The translations under genes and the position numbers were made by a program. A DNA stretch of 64,000 nucleotides from CAVVNP01 sp963800235 (GTDB lineage Bacteria; Actinomycetota; Acidimicrobiia; Acidimicrobiales; Iamiaceae), in NCBI GenBank assembly GCA_963800235.1, contig CAWDAD010000004.1:62001-126000 (forward strand), given 5' to 3'. The notes under the pieces are model-generated. The model saw only the letters and a list, made by a program, of their open reading frames with translations, did no database searches and was not told where the DNA came from. Within the stretch, counting starts at the first letter, position 1. Every line of letters starts with the position of its first letter. Of this stretch, positions 26,552 through 35,115 are shown piece after piece.

Positions 26552-28270
26552 TCAGAAGTGTCCGGAGAGGTGCTCGACGACGGGGCCGAGCGAGACGGCG
26601 GGGAAGAAGGTGAGCCCGACCACGATCACGACCACTCCTCCGAGCAGGCCGGCGAAGAGCGGCGTGCCGGTCGGGAAGGTGCCGGCCGAGGCGGGCACCC
26701 GCTGCTTGCGGGCCAGTGAGCCGGCGATGGCCAGCACCGCGATCGATCAGCAGGTAGCGGCCGACCAGCATCGACAGGCCGAGCGTGATGTTGAACCAGC
26801 CGGGTGTCACCCGACAGGCCGGCGAAGCGCCGAGCCGTTGTTGTTCCCCGCCGAGGTGAACGCGTAGGTCATCTCGCTCAGCCCGTGGGGGCCGTGGTTG
26901 AGCAGGGCCGAGGTCGCCGGTCGCAGCACGAGCGATGCCGCGGTGAACCCGAGCACGACCAGCGGCACGAACAGGATGTAGAGCACGACCAGCTTCATCT
27001 CCGCCGCCTGGATCTTCTTGCCCAGGTACTCGGGGGTCCGGCCGACCATCAGCCCCGCGATGAACACCGCCAGCAGGGCGAAGACGAGCATGCCGTACAG
27101 CCCCGACCCGGTGCCGCCGGGGCTCACCTCGCCGAACATCATCGACACCAGCGGCACCGCCCCGCCGAGCGGGGTGAGGCTGTCCATCGAGCAGTTCACC
27201 GAGCCGGTCGAGGTGCCGGTGGTCGAGGCGGCGTAGAGCCCGCAGGACTGCGGGCCGAAGCGGACCTCCTTGCCCTCCATGTTCCCGCCGGGCTGGGTGG
27301 CGGTGACCGACTGGGTGGCGCCGGCCGCGGTCAGCTTCGGCGAGCCCCGTGCCTCCATCGGCGAGACGATCAGCACCATGGCCAGCCAGAGCACGAACAT
27401 GGTGGCGAACACGACCCATCCCTGCTTCTGGTCGCGGGCGAGCTTGCCGAAGGCGTAGGTGAAGGCGAACGGCAGGGCCAGGATCAGCCACACCTGGAGC
27501 AGGTCGGTGAAGCCGTTGGGGTTCTCGAACGGGTGGGCGGAGTTGGCGTTGAAGTAGCCGCCGCCGTTCTGGCCGGCCTCCTTGATGGCCTCCTCGCTGG
27601 CGACCGGGCCACCGGGGATCGACTGCTGCTGGCCGGTGACGGTGGTGACGGTCCGGTTGCCGTGGAGGTTCTGCACCACGCCCTGGCTGGCCAGCGCGAA
27701 GGCGCCGACCAGGGCCAGCGGCAGCAGGACCCGCACGCAGGTGCGCACCAGGTCGACCCAGAAGTTCCCGATGGTCGCCGAGCGGCGCCGGGTGAGCCCG
27801 CGGATGAGGGCGACCGCCACGCACGCCCCGGCGGCGGCCGACACGAAGTTCTGGACCGTGAGCCCGGCCATCTGGCTGAGCTGGCTCATCGTCGACTCAC
27901 CGGCGTAGTTCTGCCAGTTGGTGTTGGTGGCGAAGCTGACCGCGGTGTTGAACGAGAGCGACGGTCCGACCGCGCCGGCATGGGTCGGGTCGAGGGGGAG
28001 CACGCCCTGCAGCCGGAGCTGCAGGTAGAGCACCACGATGGCGACCAGCGAGAAGGCGAGCAGCGAGAGGGCGTAGGTCGACCAGCGCTGCTCGGACTCG
28101 GGATCGACCCGGCAGACCCGGTAGATCGTCCGCTCGACCGGCCCGAAGAGGCGATCGCCGGGGGCGGCCCCGCCGCCGTAGACCTTGGCCAGGTAGGCGC
28201 CGAGCAGCGGCGTCGACACCGCCAGGGCGCCGATCAGCACGACCAGCTGGAGCCAGCCCGCCGTGGTCAC
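26552..28270 (-). pseudogene. kdpA: Potassium-transporting ATPase subunit A, frameshifted near 3' end
   Basis: Residues 1-480 are intact and typical (SLSFNTAVSFATNTNWQNY and the selectivity-filter-like loops). After TYAFTSAGNNNGSA the frame breaks; three inferred single-base insertions near 26825, 26800 and 26745 put the C-terminus (GWFNITLGLSMLVGRYL; then VVVIVVGLTFFPAVSLGP) back in frame. KdpA is the K+-conducting subunit. GTG 28270 overlaps the kdpF stop (GTGA). Same interpretation as for kdpB. Confidence 0.85.
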
Positions 28271-28359
28271 GAGAGCTTCTCCGGGATCACCAGGGCGGCG
28301 ACCAGGAAGCCGACCAGCAGCACCGCCAGCACCAGGCCGAGGGCGTCGTCGTAGCTCAC
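28267..28359 (-). CDS. kdpF: KdpF, small membrane subunit
   Basis: A 30-residue single-TM peptide, VSYDDALGLVL... ending IPEKLS, too short for most ORF callers. The hydrophobic run and the C-terminal PEKL(S) motif just before kdpA are diagnostic of KdpF, which stabilises the KdpABC complex. GTG 28359 overlaps the preceding stop and its own stop overlaps kdpA's GTG, so all are translationally coupled. Confidence 0.88.
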   Translation of the reverse strand: MSYDDALGLVLAVLLVGFLVAALVIPEKLS

Positions 28360-28553
28360 GCCGGCACCTCGTCGTCCCGGTCCTCGGGCTGGTCGAGGTC
28401 GCCGGTCGCCGTCGGGTCGTCGCCGCCGGTGGCCTCGGCCGCCGGGTCCGCCGTGGCCGGGTCGGGCCCGATGATGCGCTCGCAGCCGCGGACGAAGGCG
28501 ACGCAGACGGCGAAGAACCCGGTGATCAGGAGCAGGAACCCGATGTCGGCCAC
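28356..28553 (-). CDS. Small membrane protein, first gene of kdp operon
   Basis: 65 residues: one TM helix (ADIGFLLLITGFFAVCVAF), VRGCERIIG, then an acidic, disordered cytoplasmic tail rich in Asp, Ala and Pro. The longer reading from GTG 28592 is unlikely because that codon sits in the regulator repeats; GTG 28553 lies 6 nt after a TACACC hexamer and would be leaderless. Its stop overlaps the kdpF start. A comparable small membrane protein often precedes kdpF in actinobacteria (recollection, not checked). Function unknown. Confidence 0.65.
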   Translation of the reverse strand: MADIGFLLLITGFFAVCVAFVRGCERIIGPDPATADPAAEATGGDDPTATGDLDQPEDRDDEVPA

Positions 28554-28559
28554 GGCTCC

Positions 28560-28643
28560 GGTGTACGCCGGGGCCCGGTCCCTGTGAACCACCTTGACGC
28601 GACCTGGACGCGAGTTGCGACGATCTTGACGCCGTCTTGGCGC
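28560..28643 (-). promoter_or_regulatory. kdp operon promoter with four 11-bp direct repeats (KdpE box)
   Basis: On the minus strand, GCGCCAAGACG and GCGTCAAGATC are adjacent, then 10 nt, then GCGTCCAGGTC and GCGTCAAGGTG adjacent (28643 down to 28590). The last repeat ends 1 nt before TTCACA (-35), which is 17 nt from TACACC (-10, ending 28560). Transcription would begin at about the GTG 28553. Paired 11-bp direct repeats at -35 are the usual layout for OmpR/PhoB-family activators, to which KdpE belongs. Confidence 0.7.
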
Positions 28644-28694
28644 GTCGACCGCCGGGGCTCTGGGCCGTCGGCGGCGCGACGAGCCGTCGCCGGA

Positions 28695-29327
28695 TCAGCC
28701 CAGGGCGGCGTGGACCGATCGCGCCGCGGCGGCGCGATCGTCGCCGAGCCCGGTGGCCAGGGTGACGGCCAGGCCCCGGTAGGTGGCGTCGACGTCGGCC
28801 ATGTCGGCCAGGAAGCCGGCCAGCTCGAGGGTGACCGCGCCGTGCAGAGCGGTCCAGATCCGCAGGGCGGCGTCGACCGGCTCGCCGGCGTCGAAGCGAC
28901 CGGCGTCCATGCAGCGCGCCACCGACGCCGCCAGGGTCTCGAAGGTCGCCAGGCCGTGCACCCGGTCCTCGTCGGTCGGCAGGTAGCCCCCCATGCCGTG
29001 GCCGCCGAACATCACCGAGTACAGGTTGGGGTCGGTGGTGGCGTGGCGACGGTAGGCGCCGCCCAATCGGATGGTGTCGGCGACCGGGTCCTCGCTCGGG
29101 ACCACCGCCCCGAGGCGCGCCGCCAGCCGTTCGAAGCCCTCCCAGACCACCGCCCGGATCAGCTCGTCCATGCCGCCGAAGTGGGTGTAGACGGCCATGG
29201 TCGAGGTGCCCACCTCGGCCGCCAGCCGCCGGGTCGAGAGGGCGGAGGGCCCGCCGTCGGCCAGCAGCCGGGCGGCGGCGTCGACCAGCGCCTCCCGGAC
29301 GCCGGGCTCGGCCTTCCGCGGGCTCAC
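28695..29327 (-). CDS. TetR/AcrR-family regulator
   Basis: 210 residues. Helix-turn-helix ALSTRRLAAEVGTSTMAVYT then HFGGMDELIRAV at the N-terminus; the C-terminal ligand domain is of the WHG/TetR_C type. GTG 29327 has AAGGGG 4 nt upstream. Divergent from the carotenoid oxygenase gene with 71 nt between the starts and an imperfect TAT-N7-ATA palindrome over the latter's -10 box, so it is the likely repressor of that gene and itself. Confidence 0.88.
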   Translation of the reverse strand: MSPRKAEPGVREALVDAAARLLADGGPSALSTRRLAAEVGTSTMAVYTHFGGMDELIRAVVWEGFERLAARLGAVVPSEDPVADTIRLGGAYRRHATTDPNLYSVMFGGHGMGGYLPTDEDRVHGLATFETLAASVARCMDAGRFDAGEPVDAALRIWTALHGAVTLELAGFLADMADVDATYRGLAVTLATGLGDDRAAAARSVHAALG

Positions 29328-29335
29328 GCCGCCCC

Positions 29336-29364
29336 TTGACCAGATTCCATATCAGCGTTATACC
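29336..29364 (+). promoter_or_regulatory. Carotenoid oxygenase promoter with TetR operator
   Basis: TTGACC (29336-29341), 17-nt spacer, TATACC (29359-29364). TATCAGCGTTATA (29350-29362) is an imperfect palindrome covering the -10 box. AAGGA lies 7 nt upstream of ATG 29399, so this mRNA has a leader. Confidence 0.65.
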
Positions 29365-29398
29365 TCATCGGGACACCCCGGCTGCCAAGGAAGCGACC

Positions 29399-30757
29399 AT
29401 GGACGACCTCAGCACCAACCCCAACCGCTACCTCTCGGGCAACTACGCCCCCGTGACCGAGGAGCTGACCACCTTCGAGCTGCCGGTCACCGGCGCGCTG
29501 CCCGCACAGCTCGACGGCCGGTACCTGCGCATCGGCCCGAACCCGATCACGCCCCCGGACCCGGCCACCTACCACTGGTTCACGGGCGACGGCATGGCCC
29601 ACGGCGTGCGCCTGCGCGGCGGGAAGGCCGAGTGGTACCGCAACCGCTGGGTCCGCTCGACGGCGGTGAGCGAGGCGCTGGGCGAGGAGCCCAAGCCGGG
29701 CGAGCGCCACGGCGGCATGGACGGCGCCAACACCAACGTCATCGGCCTCGCCGGCAAGACGTTCGCGCTGGTCGAGGCCGGGGCCCGGCCGGTCGAGCTC
29801 ACCGACGAGCTCGACACGGTCTGCCACACCGACTTCGAGGGCACGCTGCCCAACGGCTACACCGCCCACCCCAAGCTCGACCCCCGCACCGGCGAGCTGC
29901 ACGCCATGGCCTACTACTGGGGGCTGCCGTACGTGCAGTACGTGGTGATCGGGCCCGACGGGCGGGTCAGCCGGGTCGAGCCCATCGAGGTCAAGGGCTC
30001 GCCGATGATGCACGACTGCTCGCTCACCCAGCAGAACCTGGTCGTCTACGACCTGCCGGTCACCTTCGACCTCGATGCCGCACTCGGCGGCGTCCGCTTC
30101 CCGTACGCGTGGAACGACAGCTACGGCGCCCGGGTGGGGGTCATGCCACGCAGCGGCGGGGACGCCGACACCCGGTGGTTCGAGGTCGACCCCTGCTACG
30201 TCTTCCACCCGCTCAACGCCTACGACGACGGCGACCGGGTGGTGCTCGACGTGGTCCGCCACCCCCGCATGTTCGACCACGACCGCCTCGGCCCGAACGA
30301 CGGTCCGCCCTCGCTCTGGCGCTGGACGGTCGACCTGGGGGCCGGCGTGGTCAAGGAGGAGCAGCTCTCGGACCGGGCCCAGGAGTTCCCCCGGGTCGAC
30401 GAGCGGGTGGTGTCCCTGCCGCACCGGTACGGGTACTCGGCCAGCCTCTCGGTCGGTGACGATCTCGGCTTCGACGCCAACACCGTCATCAAGACCGACC
30501 TGCAGGCCGGCACCGAGGAGGTCCACGACTTCGGCACCGACCGGGCCGCCGGCGAGGCGGTGTTCGTGCCCCGCTCGGCCGACGCCGCCGAGGACGACGG
30601 CTGGCTGATGACCCTCGTCTACGACGCGGCCGCCGACGCCAGCGAGCTGGTGCTGCTCGACGCCCAGGACATCTCCGCGGAGCCCGTGGCCCGGGTGCAC
30701 CTGCCCCAGCGCGTGCCCTTCGGCTTCCACGGCAACTGGGTCCCCACCCCGGCCTGA
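29399..30757 (+). CDS. Carotenoid oxygenase (RPE65 family)
   Basis: 452 residues. Non-heme iron dioxygenase that cleaves carotenoids or related polyenes. The four iron-binding histidines appear in TAHPKLDP, PMMHDCSLT, YVFHPLNAYDDG and FGFHGNWVP. The opening NRYLSGNYAPVTEELT and RIGPNPITPP are typical. ATG 29399 chosen over upstream codons for its ribosome binding site. Regulated by the divergent TetR, I infer. No carotenoid biosynthesis gene is in the window. Confidence 0.92.
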   Translation: MDDLSTNPNRYLSGNYAPVTEELTTFELPVTGALPAQLDGRYLRIGPNPITPPDPATYHWFTGDGMAHGVRLRGGKAEWYRNRWVRSTAVSEALGEEPKPGERHGGMDGANTNVIGLAGKTFALVEAGARPVELTDELDTVCHTDFEGTLPNGYTAHPKLDPRTGELHAMAYYWGLPYVQYVVIGPDGRVSRVEPIEVKGSPMMHDCSLTQQNLVVYDLPVTFDLDAALGGVRFPYAWNDSYGARVGVMPRSGGDADTRWFEVDPCYVFHPLNAYDDGDRVVLDVVRHPRMFDHDRLGPNDGPPSLWRWTVDLGAGVVKEEQLSDRAQEFPRVDERVVSLPHRYGYSASLSVGDDLGFDANTVIKTDLQAGTEEVHDFGTDRAAGEAVFVPRSADAAEDDGWLMTLVYDAAADASELVLLDAQDISAEPVARVHLPQRVPFGFHGNWVPTPA

Positions 30758-30801
30758 CCAGCCCGGACCACCGGCGAGGCGGTCGGGCTCGACGAGCTCG
30801 A

Positions 30802-31542
30802 CTAGCGGTCGGTGGCCAAGCGCTTGAAGCCCTCGGCCTGGGCGAGGCCGACCGGGGCGCCGATGTCGGCCAGACGGTCCAGCTCGCGCTGGCGGAAGCG
30901 GTCGAGCTCGGCCCGGGCCTGGTCGCCGCCTGACACGAACATGGTCGACTCGAACTGGCTGGCGTGGGCCTCGAGGGCGGCCAGCTTGGCGTCGGCGTAG
31001 CCGGCGACGTCCTCGACGTGGTCGACCTCGTCGGCCTCGAACAGCAGCAGCTCGCCCGGCCGGTGCGGGTCCAGCGCCTGCTCGGGGAAGAAGTGCGGGT
31101 CACGGGCCGCCACCAGCCCCTCGACGGCCAGGAACCCGGCATGGCGGTGGTCGGGGTGCAGCCGGTAGCGGGCCCAGGGGTCGTGGCCGAGGACCACGTC
31201 GGGTCGGAACGCCCGGATCCAGTAGGCCACCTCCCAGCGCTGGCGGACGCCGGAGTCGAGCTCGCCGTCGGGCCAGCCGAGGAACACCTGCTCGCCGTCG
31301 GCGCCGAGCGCGGCGGCGGCCGCCCGCTGCTCGTGCTGGCGGACGACCACCAGCTCGGCCAGGTCGGCGTCGGGGTCCCACGATCCCTTCGACCCGTCGG
31401 TGCACACCAGGTGGTGCACGACGCACCCGGACGCCGCCCACTTGGCGAGCGTGGCGCCGCACCCGAACTCGATGTCGTCGGGGTGGGCCCCGACGGCCAG
31501 GGCCGTGTCCGGCACCGGCAGGTTCCGCGAGGGAAGCGTCAC
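30802..31542 (-). CDS. PIG-L/LmbE-family deacetylase
   Basis: 246 residues. Zinc-site motifs AVGAHPDDIEFGCG near the N-terminus and LHPDHRHAG near residue 115. The family deacetylates N-acetylglucosamine conjugates such as thiol precursors. GTG 31542 overlaps the cofC stop (GTGA), so the two are co-translated. It is shorter than Mca and lacks the SKGAA stretch of Mca (see 61946). Substrate unknown. Confidence 0.85.
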   Translation of the reverse strand: MTLPSRNLPVPDTALAVGAHPDDIEFGCGATLAKWAASGCVVHHLVCTDGSKGSWDPDADLAELVVVRQHEQRAAAAALGADGEQVFLGWPDGELDSGVRQRWEVAYWIRAFRPDVVLGHDPWARYRLHPDHRHAGFLAVEGLVAARDPHFFPEQALDPHRPGELLLFEADEVDHVEDVAGYADAKLAALEAHASQFESTMFVSGGDQARAELDRFRQRELDRLADIGAPVGLAQAEGFKRLATDR

Positions 31543-32126
31543 CGATCGGCCCCCGTGGCGGCCGGGAGGGCGTCGGCGTAGTCGAGGTCGCCCGGCAGGT
31601 CGACGTCCCAGGCCAGCGACCGGTCGCGCACCAGCCGGAGGCCGAGTCCGAGTCGGCGGGCCTCGCGCCCGTGCCGCTGCGACGAACCGGGGCCGTAGGC
31701 GAAGCGGAAGCCGGACCGGGCGGGGATGCAGGCGGCGTTGGTGCCGTCGCCGCGCCGGTCGGGCACCAGGGTCACCCCGTCGTAGGCCGCCAGCCAGCCG
31801 AGGTCGGTGGCGAGGGGCAGGTCGGCGTGGGCCACCACCACCTGGTCGTAGCCGGCCCCGGCGAGGTCGCGGACGCCGGCCTCGACCGCGCCGTTCAGGC
31901 CTCGACCGGGGTGCCACAGCACGGTGGCGCCCACCTCGCCGGCCCAGGCCCGCACCTCCTCGTCGTCGCACACGACGGCGACGGGCAGGGGGTGGGCGGC
32001 GGCCACCACCCGGGCACCCATGGAGCGGACCAGCTCCGCCCGCTCCGCCGGGTCGAGGGCGGGGGCCAGCCGGACCTTGGCGGCCCGGAAGGCCTTGACC
32101 GGGACGAGCACCGCAGGGCCAGCCAC
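31539..32126 (-). CDS. cofC: 2-phospho-L-lactate/PEP guanylyltransferase, F420 biosynthesis
   Basis: 195 residues, nucleotidyltransferase fold. LVPVKAFRAAKVRLAP binds GTP; AHADLPLATDLGWL and RRGDGTNAAC line the active site; DLPGDLDYADAL near the C-terminus is typical of CofC/FbiD. Makes the activated (enol)pyruvyl- or lactyl-guanosine precursor of F420. TACGGT ends 7 nt before GTG 32126, so likely leaderless. fbiA/B/C are not in the window. Confidence 0.9.
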   Translation of the reverse strand: MAGPAVLVPVKAFRAAKVRLAPALDPAERAELVRSMGARVVAAAHPLPVAVVCDDEEVRAWAGEVGATVLWHPGRGLNGAVEAGVRDLAGAGYDQVVVAHADLPLATDLGWLAAYDGVTLVPDRRGDGTNAACIPARSGFRFAYGPGSSQRHGREARRLGLGLRLVRDRSLAWDVDLPGDLDYADALPAATGADR

Positions 32127-32308
32127 CCGTCGGACCGTACCGGCTCGACGGCCCCCTCCGACCAGCGGGGCGCCGGTCCCGCCGTCGCTCCGACCGAGAC
32201 CTCCGTCACGACGCGGGCGAGCACCAGCCGCGCCGGCGTCGCGCCGCTCCCGAGGCGACCCGCGGTGCCTCGGCGCCGCCGATCCGACGCAACCTAGGGT
32301 GAACGGCC

Positions 32309-33316
32309 ATGGACATCCGGGTGGCCGTCATCGGCGCAGGCTCATGGGGAACGACGGTGGCGGCGCTGGCCGCCCGCAACACGCCGACCACCCTGTGGGC
32401 CCGGCGGTCGGAGCTGGCCGAGCAGATCGACACCGAGCACGTCAACGGCTCCTACCTGGCCGACTTCACCCTGCCGGAGTCGCTGCGGGCCACCGACGAC
32501 CTCGAGCGGGCGGTCGGCCAGGCCGACGTGGTGGTGATGGGCGTGCCGTCCATCGGCTTCCGCGCCGCCCTCGAGGACGTGTCGACGTACCTCCGGCCGT
32601 GGGTGCCGGTCGTGAGCCTGGCCAAGGGCCTCGAGCTGGGCACCAAGACCCGCATGAGCGAGATCATCAAGCAGGTCGTGCCGGGTCACCCCGTCGGCGT
32701 GCTGACCGGACCGAACCTGGCCAAGGAGATCCTGGCCGGGCATGCCGCGGCCAGCGTGGTCGCCATGGACGACGACAACGTCGCCCGGGCGCTCCAGCAG
32801 CTCTTCGCCACCGAGATGTTCCGCGTCTACACCAACCACGACGTGATCGGCTGCGAGCTGGGCGGGGTGCTGAAGAACGTCGTCGCCATCGCCGCCGGCA
32901 TGGCCCACGGCCTGGGCGCCGGCGACAACACCCGGGCCGCGGTCATCACGCGGGGCCTGAACGAGATCACCCGCCTGGGCACGGCCATGGGCGGTGACGC
33001 CCTGACCTTCGCCGGCCTGGCCGGCATGGGCGACCTGGTCGCCACCTGCATCAGCCCCCAGAGCCGCAACCGTCACGTCGGCGAGGAGCTCGGCAAGGGC
33101 GAGTCGATCGCGGACGTCATCGAGGCCATGCACATGGTGGCCGAGGGGGTGAAGACCTCGAAGGTCGTCATGGAGCTGGCCGACGAGTTCGACGTCGACA
33201 TGCCCATCGCCTCCGAGGTCAAGGCGGTGTGCCACGACGGGCGCAGCGCCCCCGATGCCTACCAGGGACTGCTCCGGCGAGAGACCGGCCACGAGCTGAG
33301 CGGCATCCCGGCATGA
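32309..33316 (+). CDS. gpsA: Glycerol-3-phosphate dehydrogenase, NAD(P)+
   Basis: 335 residues. NAD(P) loop GAGSWGTTVAALAA at the N-terminus; catalytic-lysine region GCELGGVLKNVVAIAAGMA; GDNTRAAVITRGLNE and TFAGLAGMGDLV. Reduces dihydroxyacetone phosphate to make the phospholipid backbone. TAGGGT ends 8 nt before ATG 32309. Its TGA overlaps the next ATG. Confidence 0.95.
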   Translation: MDIRVAVIGAGSWGTTVAALAARNTPTTLWARRSELAEQIDTEHVNGSYLADFTLPESLRATDDLERAVGQADVVVMGVPSIGFRAALEDVSTYLRPWVPVVSLAKGLELGTKTRMSEIIKQVVPGHPVGVLTGPNLAKEILAGHAAASVVAMDDDNVARALQQLFATEMFRVYTNHDVIGCELGGVLKNVVAIAAGMAHGLGAGDNTRAAVITRGLNEITRLGTAMGGDALTFAGLAGMGDLVATCISPQSRNRHVGEELGKGESIADVIEAMHMVAEGVKTSKVVMELADEFDVDMPIASEVKAVCHDGRSAPDAYQGLLRRETGHELSGIPA

Positions 33317-35115
33317 CCCCGGCCGGCGACCCTGCCGGCTGGTCGCTGCCACCCGGCGCCCGGCGTCCGCCCGAGCTCCTGCCGCTCGGCGCGGCCGGCA
33401 GCGGCGCGGTGGCGGTGGTCGACGAGCGCGGTCTGGTGACCCCCGGCGGCGAGGACGGCCGTTGGTCGCTCGACTGGTGGGTCGCCGCCGAGGACCGCTG
33501 GCACCTGCCGGCGACCGATGCGGCCGTGCGTCAGGAGCTGGTCGCGGACAGCCCGGTCGTGCGGACCCGGTTGCGCATCCCGGGCGGCGACGCGGTGCAC
33601 ACCGCCTACGGCTACGTCGACGCCGACGGCTCGCCGGGGATCGCCGTCGACGTGGCCAACGAGAGCGCGGTGCCGATCGGGCTGGCGTTCGTGGTGCGGC
33701 CGTTCGGCCCCCGCGGCGAGGGCTCGGCCGCCCGCATCGACCTGTCGGGTGACGGACGGCGGGTCAGCGTCGACGGCCAGCCGGCGGTGGTCCTGCCGAG
33801 GGGCCCGGCGGGAGCGGTCTGGTCGACCGGCGACGGCGACGACATCGTCGACGCGGTCACCACCGCCACGTCGCCGGCGGTCGAGGCGGCACCGGCCGGC
33901 CCCGACCCCCACGGCGCGGCGACCGCCGCCTTCGTGGTGCCGGTGCCGCACCGCCAGGCGGTCCGGGTGCTGATCGGGGTCGGAGGAGCCGGTCGCGAGG
34001 GGGCCGTGCCGGCGCCCGAGCAGGTGGCGGCCGGGTGGCGGACCCAGGCCGAGCGCGGCGCACGCATCGACCTGCCCGACCCGTCGACGGCCGCCGCCCT
34101 GGCGGTCGAACGCCGGCGGCTCGTGCTGTGGGGCGCCGACGTGGGCCTGGCCCCGTCGTTCGATCGCCTCGGCCTGTTCGACGAGACCGAACCGGTGCTG
34201 GCCGCGCTGGCCCTGCCCGACGCCCGGTTCGACGCCGGTGACCCACCGGCGGACTACCTGCTGGCGCTGGCCGAGCACGTCCGGCTGACCGGGTCGGTCG
34301 GCCTGGTGGAGGCGTCGGCCGACTCCGTCGCCAGGGCGGCCGAGGCCCTGACCGAGCGACGGTCGCGGTGGGGGCGTCGTCGCCGTGACCGGGGACCGGG
34401 GGACGAGCAGCGGGCCGTCGCGTTGCGGGCGGCGGCCGAGCTGTTCGACGTGCTGGGCGACCGGCGGGCGGCCGCCGACGCCCGGCGGCTGGCGGACCGG
34501 GTCCACCCGGCGTCCGGATCGCCGGCCCCCGACCAGGGCGGCCCGGCGGCGGCCGACCCGGTCGGTTCGCTCGGTCGGCTGGCGCCGGCCCCCCGGTCCG
34601 CATCGTCGGTCACCGGGCTGCGGACGGCCACCGTCGAGGCCGTCGCCGCGGTCCGGGCCGCGGTCGTGGCCGAGGGCGCCGACCACCTCGACCTGCTGCC
34701 CGGCTGGCGGCCCGGCTGGTTCGGGCTCCCCGCCGAGGTCCACGACCTGCCGACGGCGCACGGGCGGCTCTCCTTCGCCGTCCGCTGGCACGGGCCTCGG
34801 CCGGCCGTGCTCTGGGAGCTGGCCGCCCGGCCCGGCGGCGCGCCGACCGGCGCCGACGTCCCACCCGCCCTTCGGGTCCCCGCCCTCGACCCCTCGTTCG
34901 TCGCCCGCGAGCCGAAGGGCGAGGCGCTGCTCGCCGAGGTCACTCCGCCGCCGGGTCTGGTCGACCCGTCGGCTGCCGCCGGGACCGGGCCCGGGTCGGC
35001 CGAGGTGCCCACCTCGGCCCAGCCGCCGGTGTCGGTGTGGTCGCTCGGGGCACAGGTCGATCGCCCGTCCGATCCCGACCGGCAGCCACCGGAGTCGGGA
35101 GGATCGTTCTCGTGA
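33313..35115 (+). CDS. Unknown 600-residue protein, possibly glycoside-hydrolase-like
   Basis: I do not recognise a named family. The N-terminal 250 residues look beta-rich (ELLPLGAAGSGAVAVVDERG, then WSLDWWVAAEDRW), like the first domain of debranching-type glycosidases; the middle is Ala/Arg-rich helical; near residue 460-520, LLPGWRPGWFGLPAEV and RLSFAVRWHGPRPAVLWEL resemble the C-terminal domain of large sugar hydrolases. No signal peptide. Coupled to gpsA upstream (ATGA) and to the cyclase downstream (GTGA). A GH38 mannosidase is nearby, but a sugar role is only inference. Confidence 0.6.
   Translation: MTPAGDPAGWSLPPGARRPPELLPLGAAGSGAVAVVDERGLVTPGGEDGRWSLDWWVAAEDRWHLPATDAAVRQELVADSPVVRTRLRIPGGDAVHTAYGYVDADGSPGIAVDVANESAVPIGLAFVVRPFGPRGEGSAARIDLSGDGRRVSVDGQPAVVLPRGPAGAVWSTGDGDDIVDAVTTATSPAVEAAPAGPDPHGAATAAFVVPVPHRQAVRVLIGVGGAGREGAVPAPEQVAAGWRTQAERGARIDLPDPSTAAALAVERRRLVLWGADVGLAPSFDRLGLFDETEPVLAALALPDARFDAGDPPADYLLALAEHVRLTGSVGLVEASADSVARAAEALTERRSRWGRRRRDRGPGDEQRAVALRAAAELFDVLGDRRAAADARRLADRVHPASGSPAPDQGGPAAADPVGSLGRLAPAPRSASSVTGLRTATVEAVAAVRAAVVAEGADHLDLLPGWRPGWFGLPAEVHDLPTAHGRLSFAVRWHGPRPAVLWELAARPGGAPTGADVPPALRVPALDPSFVAREPKGEALLAEVTPPPGLVDPSAAAGTGPGSAEVPTSAQPPVSVWSLGAQVDRPSDPDRQPPESGGSFS

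Noticed and set aside
23828..28270. Programmed frameshifting in kdpABC
   Set aside because: Too many shifts, of mixed sign, at unrelated contexts, without slippery heptamers; error or decay is simpler.
28554..28592. Start at GTG 28592 for the small kdp membrane protein
   Set aside because: This codon lies in the last KdpE-like repeat and upstream of the predicted -10 box; the extra residues are not hydrophobic or conserved-looking.
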